Positions 13,984-18,592 of a stretch of DNA of 18,592 nt are shown piece after piece. Within the stretch, counting starts at the first letter, position 1, and every line of letters starts with the position of its first letter. The notes below the pieces were generated by a model. That model was given only the letters and a program-made list of their open reading frames with translations. It had not been told where the DNA came from and did no database searches. Source of the stretch: CAZHGD01 sp964531735 (GTDB lineage Bacteria > Armatimonadota > UBA10988); NCBI GenBank assembly GCA_964531735.1, contig CAZHGD010000146.1:1-18592 (forward strand), in the 5' to 3' direction. The position numbers and the translations under genes were made by a program.

Positions 13984-14631
13984 ATGCAAGCTCGGCGCCA
14001 TATCGATGAGATGAACGCCTACCTGCGGCAAGTTCTCGAGTACGTGAGCCAAGCGGAGTTCGAAGGGGAGCAACTCCTGGCCCGGGTGGAGTTCTACGGG
14101 AGTGAGGCAGCGGCCGTACCCGTAGAGACGGACCCAACGTCACGCAGTACCGCCTACCTCGATTGGTTCGTCTTCGACCGTCAACTGACCGACCGCGAGC
14201 GGACGCCGATCCGCCGGTATGTGGAGCATCATCCGGAGCTGCCGGCCCGGATCCGCGACAACCTGCTGGGTTGCGAGCACAGCGTCTACAGCACGTTCCA
14301 GGTGGCCGAGGATCATGCCGACTACGCCGTGGTCCTCGACGTCCTGGGTGAGACCGGCGACTACTACCGCGTGCTGAAGTCGGCCGGGCAGAAGCTGCGC
14401 TGCCGCGAGTTGGTGACCGCGCGACTCGTGCGCTGGGATGACGTGCACTGCTTCCATGGTGCGGTGGAGCCTTGGCCGCGGTCACCGCGCGACATTCTCG
14501 GCGTGCCGGTGGGCGGACCCCGCGAGCGTCGCGCTGGGGCGCGGGTCACCGCGTCGCTGCGGCAGCGGCGCGAGGACCAGGTCTTCGACAGCCGCCGGGC
14601 GTGGATCCTGGATCGTCGTCAGCGACCGTGA
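13984..14631 (+). CDS. Hypothetical protein with DWFVFDR motif
   Basis: 215 aa. ATG 13984, with AGGAG (13969-13973) ten bases upstream; an in-frame ATG at 13879 would add 35 Arg/Pro-rich residues and lacks a well-placed ribosome site. No signal peptide or membrane segment. Residues about 59-115 read YLDWFVFDRQL ... RTPIRRYVEHHPELP ... CEHSVYSTFQV. The sequence DWFxFDxxL followed by a TPI-R segment and a small beta domain resembles uncharacterised proteins that sometimes carry SEC-C metal-binding motifs. That resemblance is from memory and weak, and no SEC-C cysteine cluster is present here. The C-terminal 50 residues are Arg-rich, possibly nucleic-acid binding or disordered. It is the first large gene after the promoter at 13619 and may be coupled to the 33-codon ORF. 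Confidence 0.72.
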   Translation: MQARRHIDEMNAYLRQVLEYVSQAEFEGEQLLARVEFYGSEAAAVPVETDPTSRSTAYLDWFVFDRQLTDRERTPIRRYVEHHPELPARIRDNLLGCEHSVYSTFQVAEDHADYAVVLDVLGETGDYYRVLKSAGQKLRCRELVTARLVRWDDVHCFHGAVEPWPRSPRDILGVPVGGPRERRAGARVTASLRQRREDQVFDSRRAWILDRRQRP

Positions 14632-14662
14632 GCGGCGGCCACGCGCAGGTCTAGCGGGCCAC

Positions 14663-14679
14663 GGATCGAGACACGATCC
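14663..14679 (+). other. Short perfect hairpin between two unknown genes
   Basis: GGATCG and CGATCC pair perfectly around the loop AGACA, 31 bases after the preceding stop. No T run follows, so it is more likely a minor RNA structure than an intrinsic terminator. Nothing else is visible in the 106-base gap. Confidence 0.25.
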
Positions 14680-14737
14680 CAATAGCCGCGGCGAGTCGTC
14701 GGTGGCGCGGAGCTCCCGCACCTGACGAGGAAGGGCA

Positions 14738-15835
14738 ATGCCCGTATCCGATCTGCGTGAGCAGATCCAACATCTGGAGAACCTGCTCTCGGCCGACCCG
14801 GACAACGTCCAGGTCCGGCAGCGGCTGCTGCGCTGCCAGCGTCGGCTACTCGCGGAGCAGGGGCCCGATCCGGAGGTCGTCGCGGCGTTCGACGCCAACA
14901 TCGAAGTGCTGTACGCGCTCAGCCCCCGTGACCCGCTGGTGAGTGATGTCCTGGCCGCGCGCCTCGGCCTGGTCGCGGAGGTGGCGGCACCGAGCGACGC
15001 GGAGGCGGCCCAGGCCCTGGCGGCCGGCGTTGGCTTCCTCGACACGCCCGATTTGCCGGCGGCCCAGGAGCCACTGCAGCGGGCCTTGCTGGCCGAGCCG
15101 GACTCGCCGGCCGTGCATGCCGCGTTGGTCCGCTACTGGCTGGCGGTGGGTGCGCCGACCGCCGCGCTCGGTCACGCGGAGTTCCTGCGCCGGAGCCAAC
15201 CGGAGTCACCGGTGGTGCTGACCCACTGCGGCGAGGTGGCCATGGCGCTGGGCCGACACCGGGCGGCCCTGAACGACCTGCTCCACGCGCTCGCCCTCAA
15301 CCCGCTGTACGTGCGAGCGGAGCACGGCCTGGTGGCGCTGGGCGAGCAGTTTGGCTACCGCTGGCTGCGACTGCCGCTGCATCCCGGCGTGTGGCCGGTC
15401 ATCGCCGCCGACGGGCAGCACTGGCTGGCGGCGGCGTCGGGCCTGCCCAGTGGTGTCCGGGCGGCCTGGAAGGGCTGGGCGCGCGAGGTCCTCCGGCGCT
15501 GTCAGCAACTGCCGCTGGAAGCGGCGCCGCTGGCGGGTCTGCCGCGCGACCTGTCGCTGCTGCAGGATGTGCATGCCGAGTTGCTGCATGTCTGGCGCGT
15601 CAGGCGCTGCCTGCGACGCTGGTGGCAACCGCTCCAGCCGACGGAGGTGGTGCTCGACTGGCTGGCGGGGGTGGCCGCGGCCGGACTGCTGGACGCCTAT
15701 CTGTTCTACGCCTATCTCCACCCGGCGCTGGCAACCGACTACCGCGCGTGGCGGACTCGCGACCCGGGGGCGATGGAACGGTTCCTGCGCGACTGGGTGA
15801 TCCGCTGGACCCCGGTCGCCGAGACCCAGGCATGA
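14738..15835 (+). CDS. TPR-like repeat protein of unknown function
   Basis: 365 aa. ATG 14738 follows GAGGAAGG (14727-14734). The N-terminal half is a run of paired helices with tetratricopeptide spacing: LRRCQRRLLAEQGPDP, the AAQALAAG...LDTPDLPAAQEPLQRALLAEPDSPAVHAALVRYWLAVGA region as separate helices, HAEFLRRSQPES and HRAALNDLLHALALNPLYV (roughly residues 1-200). The NP/EP turn-like residues that end each repeat support a TPR or TPR-like scaffold. The C-terminal part (about 205-365) is rich in Trp and Leu (WKGWAREVLRR, RRCLRRWWQPL, LLDAYLFYAYLHPAL) without a clear membrane anchor. TPR proteins usually mediate protein contacts; the partner is unknown. The stop overlaps the start of the next gene by four bases (ATGA), so the membrane protein encoded there is the natural candidate partner. 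Confidence 0.78.
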   Translation: MPVSDLREQIQHLENLLSADPDNVQVRQRLLRCQRRLLAEQGPDPEVVAAFDANIEVLYALSPRDPLVSDVLAARLGLVAEVAAPSDAEAAQALAAGVGFLDTPDLPAAQEPLQRALLAEPDSPAVHAALVRYWLAVGAPTAALGHAEFLRRSQPESPVVLTHCGEVAMALGRHRAALNDLLHALALNPLYVRAEHGLVALGEQFGYRWLRLPLHPGVWPVIAADGQHWLAAASGLPSGVRAAWKGWAREVLRRCQQLPLEAAPLAGLPRDLSLLQDVHAELLHVWRVRRCLRRWWQPLQPTEVVLDWLAGVAAAGLLDAYLFYAYLHPALATDYRAWRTRDPGAMERFLRDWVIRWTPVAETQA

Positions 15836-16539
15836 GGTCCGAACACGACGATCTGGTGTTCAGTCCGACGGCCATCCGGCAGGCGGCTTGGCTCAGTGGG
15901 CTGGGCGGCGTGGCCGTGCCGCTGCTGGCTCTGGTGGCCGGCGATCTGGTGTTCTGGCTGCTGGCCGCGCAGGTTGGTCCGCTGCTGGCGGCCGTGGCCG
16001 GCGGCGTGGTGGGCCTGGCCCTGCTGGCCCTCGCGCTCGACTGGCTGTTCCTGGGCTGGCCGAACCGGCGCTGGCGGCGGCGCCTGTCGGAGAAGCTGCG
16101 GCGGCTGGGTGAGTTGACATTCCCGCTCGACGATCCCAATGTGTATTTCGTCGGCGTTGCGCACCCGGCGCGCGCGGGGCTGCTGCGGTTGGAGACCGAT
16201 GACGAGATCGGCTTCCTCAAGGTCGGCTTCGAGGCCCTCGAGTACCGTGGCGATCGGTTCAGTTGGACCGTGCCGGTCGACGAGATCGCTGACCTCGCGC
16301 TGGAACCGGTGGGTGCCGGTCTCCCGCGGCAGTTCCAACGGATCCGCCTGAAGTTCCGGTACGGTGAGCCGTTTGACGAACTGCTGCTGTGCGCCCGTGA
16401 GGGCGATCGGCTGACGCGCGGGAACGATGTGACCAAGACGCTCTACGAGGCGCTACGGCAGCGCTGGGAGCGGCGTGCGGTGCGGCGGCTGGGTGCCGAG
16501 ACACCACTGGACGACGAGCTCTCGACGCAGGCGGGTTGA
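15832..16539 (+). CDS. Hypothetical membrane protein with two transmembrane helices
   Basis: 235 aa. The ATG at 15832 overlaps the preceding stop (ATGA). Upstream in-frame codons run inside the TPR gene and are not used. Two hydrophobic helices lie at about 24-45 and 50-74, joined by a short turn. A strongly basic WPNRRWRRRL segment (76-85) follows, which by the positive-inside rule places the C-terminal domain in the cytoplasm. Residues about 90-215 form a soluble domain with beta-rich pattern (VYFVGVAHPAR, GLLRLETDDEIGFLKVGF, LEYRGDRFSWTVPVDEIADLAL, IRLKFRYGEPFDELLLCAREG). This resembles a PH-like or stress-type domain, but I cannot assign a family. It is probably co-expressed with the TPR-like protein. 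Confidence 0.75.
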   Translation: MRSEHDDLVFSPTAIRQAAWLSGLGGVAVPLLALVAGDLVFWLLAAQVGPLLAAVAGGVVGLALLALALDWLFLGWPNRRWRRRLSEKLRRLGELTFPLDDPNVYFVGVAHPARAGLLRLETDDEIGFLKVGFEALEYRGDRFSWTVPVDEIADLALEPVGAGLPRQFQRIRLKFRYGEPFDELLLCAREGDRLTRGNDVTKTLYEALRQRWERRAVRRLGAETPLDDELSTQAG

Positions 16540-16667
16540 GGTGGCGCCGTCGCCAATGTGGCGCAAATGTGACCGGCACAACACCTCAGCTTAACATCGC
16601 GCGCGTATGATTGCCATGGATCGCGAACGTGGCGGAGGGACAGACGCCTCGGACAAGTGAGGTCGGC

Positions 16668-17561
16668 ATGACAAGGACCGAACTGGAACGGACGGCGGTG
16701 GTGGAGCTACGGCGTCTGGCTGGCGAGCACGGGGTGGTGGGTGCCTCGCGGCTGCGGAAGGACGCGCTGGTGGCGAAGCTGGCCGCGGCGATGAACCTGC
16801 CGTCGGACGGCGAGTCGGCGGCCCCGGCCGGCCTGGCAGGGAGTACGGTCCACCAACTCCGGCGCTTGGCGATTGACCACGGTGTGAGAGGAGCGGCACG
16901 GATGAACAAGGACGACCTGCTGGCCCAGTTGAACCCGCTCCTGGCTGGACACGATACGGCCAGCAGCGCTCCGGTGCCGGTCGCCGAGGCGCCGCGGCCG
17001 GCCGAGCCGATCCACAAGCTGCCCGACAGCTATGGCCTCGACCGAGTCGTGCTGTTGGTGCGCGACCCGGACTGGCTCTACGCCTACTGGGACATCAGCG
17101 GCGACACCTGGGCGGCCCTGATCCAGCGCGGCGTCACCCACCCGGGTAAGGGCTGGCAGCGCATCCTGCGCATCCACGACGTCACCGGCGTCATCGATGG
17201 TGAGGGCGGAACCTGGGTGACCGACCTCGAGGTCGGTGACGTGGCCCGTGAATGGTACTTCCGGACACCGGATCCGGAGCGCGCCTACGTGGTCGAGTTC
17301 GGCTACCGCTCACCTGATGGCCAGTGGCTGCTGGTGGCGCGGTCGAACGCCGTCCACGTGCCGCGGCGGCAGCCCTCGGCGCAGATGGACGAGCGTTGGG
17401 GCACGCTCTACCACGAGGCCTACCGGCTGTCGCTGGCCGGATCGGATTTCAGCCGGCAGATGGGCGCTTCCGAAGTGACGCGGCGGCTGCAGGCGTTGCT
17501 TCACGAAGGCGTCTCGTCGGGGCACTTCGGCGTACCGGTGAGCGCTGCGAACGATTCCTGA
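16668..17561 (+). CDS. DUF4912 protein with two Rho-N/SAP-like N-terminal repeats
   Basis: 297 aa. ATG 16668 has GAGG (16659-16662) five bases upstream; an in-frame upstream extension to 16611 has no such site. Residues about 10-40 (VELRRLAGEHGVVGASRLRKD) and about 60-95 (QLRRLAIDHGVRGAARMNKDD) are two copies of a helix-extended-loop-helix motif like the Rho termination factor N-terminal domain, often nucleic-acid binding. From about residue 117 comes DUF4912: LPDSYGLDRVVLLVRDPDW, LYAYWDIS, RILRIHDVTG, EWYFRTPDPERAYVVEFGY and WLLVARSNAVHVPR. DUF4912 has a compact beta fold of unknown function and is often found with Rho-N or SAP repeats. There is no export signal. The last 61 bases overlap the convergent hydrolase gene. 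A -10-like TATGAT (16606-16611) without a good -35 lies upstream. Confidence 0.85.
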   Translation: MTRTELERTAVVELRRLAGEHGVVGASRLRKDALVAKLAAAMNLPSDGESAAPAGLAGSTVHQLRRLAIDHGVRGAARMNKDDLLAQLNPLLAGHDTASSAPVPVAEAPRPAEPIHKLPDSYGLDRVVLLVRDPDWLYAYWDISGDTWAALIQRGVTHPGKGWQRILRIHDVTGVIDGEGGTWVTDLEVGDVAREWYFRTPDPERAYVVEFGYRSPDGQWLLVARSNAVHVPRRQPSAQMDERWGTLYHEAYRLSLAGSDFSRQMGASEVTRRLQALLHEGVSSGHFGVPVSAANDS

Positions 17562-18328
17562 GCCGGCCGGTCGGTCCAGCAGCGCCGGCAGAAGGCGAGC
17601 AGCGACGCCGTGGTCGGGTCGTCGTCGCGGCCGAGGCGGGCGGCGATGCTCAGGTGGTTGGCCTCCCGGGCCACCACCTGTTCGACCGACACGCCGCAGG
17701 CGGCGAGGCGCTCCCGTAGCGTCACGGCATGGCGGTGCAGGCCCCAGTCCTTCTCGGCGTTGGCCAGCCAGAACGGCGGCGCCCCGCGGCGTACGCGGTT
17801 GACCGGTGACGCCGCCGCCCACTCGTCGATGTCGGCGCCAAAGGTGGGCACGACCCAGCGCTGGCGCATCCAGGTGACGCCGCCGGCGCGGGCCAGGTCA
17901 TAGACACCAGACAACCCAGCGACGCCGACCAGGCCGCTCGGGTCGCCGCCGCAGGCGATCAGGTGGCGCGGCTCCAGCGCCAGCAGCGCCGCCAGGTGCC
18001 CACCGGCGCTATGGCCACCGATCACCAGCCGGCGGACGTCGCCGCCCCGCTCGGGCAGTGCCTGCTGGAGGAGCGCCACGGCAGCGGCCACATCGCCGAT
18101 CTGCGCCGGGTGCCGGTGCGCCGGCGCGAGCCGGTAGCCGACGCAGGCGGTCAGGATGCCCTGGCGGGCCAACGCCTGGCCGAGCGAGCGGAAGTCGGCC
18201 GGCGACCCACTGACCCAGCCGCCACCGTGGATGAAGACGAGCACCGGCGCCTGCGTCCCGCCGGTGCCGTGCAGGTCCACCCGTTGCGCCTCGGCGGGGC
18301 CGTAGGGTAACGTCTCGGGCTCCCGCAT
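17501..18328 (-). CDS. Alpha/beta hydrolase (HGGGW carboxylesterase / kynurenine formamidase-like)
   Basis: 275 aa on the minus strand. ATG at 18328-18326 has AAGGAG (18343-18338) nine bases upstream; longer starts towards 18427 lack a ribosome site and add Arg/Pro-rich residues. The hormone-sensitive-lipase-like signatures are clear: oxyanion HGGGW (34-38), YRLAPAHRHPAQIGDV (65-80) and nucleophile GGHSAGGH with S107. The likely acid is Asp in NAEKDWGLHRHA, and His in EANHLSI completes the triad. There is no signal peptide, so it should be cytoplasmic and hydrolyse a small ester or amide; the substrate cannot be predicted. The 3' end runs 61 bases into the DUF4912 gene tail-to-tail, and the final about 17 residues look unlike the core fold. 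Confidence 0.9.
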   Translation of the reverse strand: MREPETLPYGPAEAQRVDLHGTGGTQAPVLVFIHGGGWVSGSPADFRSLGQALARQGILTACVGYRLAPAHRHPAQIGDVAAAVALLQQALPERGGDVRRLVIGGHSAGGHLAALLALEPRHLIACGGDPSGLVGVAGLSGVYDLARAGGVTWMRQRWVVPTFGADIDEWAAASPVNRVRRGAPPFWLANAEKDWGLHRHAVTLRERLAACGVSVEQVVAREANHLSIAARLGRDDDPTTASLLAFCRRCWTDRPAQESFAALTGTPKCPDETPS

Positions 18329-18398
18329 GTCCGTCCGCTCCTTGCTGGTCGCTGGTTCGCCACCGGTGCGGCCGGGCCTGCTCGCAGCTCGCTGGGGC

Positions 18399-18428
18399 TT
18401 GACGAGGTCGGCGGCGGTCGGGTACACC
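18399..18428 (+). promoter_or_regulatory. Possible promoter for the downstream prepilin gene
   Basis: -35 TTGACG (18399-18404) and a weak -10 TACACC (18423-18428) with an 18-base spacer, 61 bases before the GTG start at 18490. The -10 matches only half of the consensus, so the call is tentative. Confidence 0.3.
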
Positions 18429-18489
18429 GATACCGGTCGGCCTATCTGCGGGCGGGCATGGGTCCGTCCTGCCGACGTTGGAGTCCCAA

Positions 18490-18592
18490 GTGAGCAAGCG
18501 AGCGTTCACCCTCATCGAGTTGCTGGTCGTCATCGCCATCATCGCCATTCTGGCGGCCATTCTCTTCCCGGTGTTTGCCAAGGCGCGCGAGA
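18490..18592 (+). CDS. Type IV prepilin-like protein, N-terminal part (cut by window edge)
   Basis: Only the first 34 codons are present. GTG 18490 has GGAG (18480-18483) six bases upstream. A nearby ATG at 18458 is out of frame and stops quickly. The product starts MSKRA|FTLIELL: a prepilin peptidase site after Ala5 with Glu at mature position 5, followed by the same hydrophobic helix and AKARE segment as the gene at 127-960. The mature N-terminus is identical in protein over all the residues visible, while many third codon positions differ, so this is a paralogue and not a recent duplicate. The rest, presumably an H-X9-DG domain, lies beyond the window. Confidence 0.9.
   Translation, partial: MSKRAFTLIELLVVIAIIAILAAILFPVFAKARE

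Noticed and set aside
16542..16555. TGGCG-CCGT-CGCCA hairpin after the two-TM protein gene
   Set aside because: Only five base pairs, no T tract; expected by chance in this base composition.
16606..16611. -10-like TATGAT upstream of the DUF4912 gene
   Set aside because: No acceptable -35 at 15-19 bases and no extended -10, so not listed as a promoter.
18329..18427. N-terminal extension of the alpha/beta hydrolase to an upstream start
   Set aside because: The ATG at 18328 has a well-placed AAGGAG; the extension is Arg/Pro-rich with no ribosome site.
1..18592. CRISPR arrays, insertion sequences with transposase, prophage genes, rRNA
   Set aside because: No regular direct-repeat arrays, transposase or integrase motifs, phage proteins or rRNA segments were found on reading both strands.

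Overview
The window is a GC-rich bacterial segment with dense coding, mostly on the + strand. The likely source is a diderm of the Armatimonadota or a neighbouring phylum. This rests on two prepilin/H-X9-DG pseudopilin genes with the hydrophobic start and AKAREKAR segment common there, a DUF4912 protein, an LPS-transport (Lpt) operon and a GH99-like secreted enzyme. Taxonomy is inferred from protein style only. The window ends inside the conserved prepilin 5' end and starts just before another copy, so it may be a contig limited by this dispersed gene family.

Layout. 127-960: prepilin. 1032-1355: a sigma70-type promoter and a transcriptional T-box riboswitch (specifier AUC), controlling ileS (1383-4172). 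4198-4626: a small GIY-YIG nuclease gene enclosed by a near-perfect 32-bp inverted repeat, resembling a nuclease/REP-like mobile unit. 4688-7264: a GT2 glycosyltransferase and citramalate synthase (cimA), the entry enzyme of threonine-independent isoleucine synthesis. 7284-10184: a strong hairpin, a promoter, then a tight operon of a lone EutN/CcmL vertex protein, an LptA-like protein, LptB and one LptF/G permease. 10242-13025: a large secreted GH99-like protein with three similar beta-sandwich-type modules.

13034-13107 (minus): tRNA-Pro(GGG) with its own promoter. 13108-13983: a non-coding stretch with REP-like palindromes, a good promoter, a candidate structured RNA closed by a long-range stem, and a possible 33-codon leader ORF with an almost perfect Shine-Dalgarno sequence. 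13984-16539: three proteins of unknown function (a DWFVFDR-motif protein, a TPR-like protein and a two-TM membrane protein). 16668-17561: Rho-N-like repeats plus DUF4912. 17501-18328 (minus): an alpha/beta hydrolase overlapping the previous gene tail-to-tail. 18490-end: a second prepilin, cut by the window edge.

Themes. The isoleucine theme (T-box, ileS, cimA) and the envelope theme (Lpt, GT2, GH99-like, prepilins) are clear. The least explained parts are the repeat-flanked GIY-YIG unit, the RNA-like region at 13619-13983, and the microcompartment vertex protein heading an LPS-export operon.
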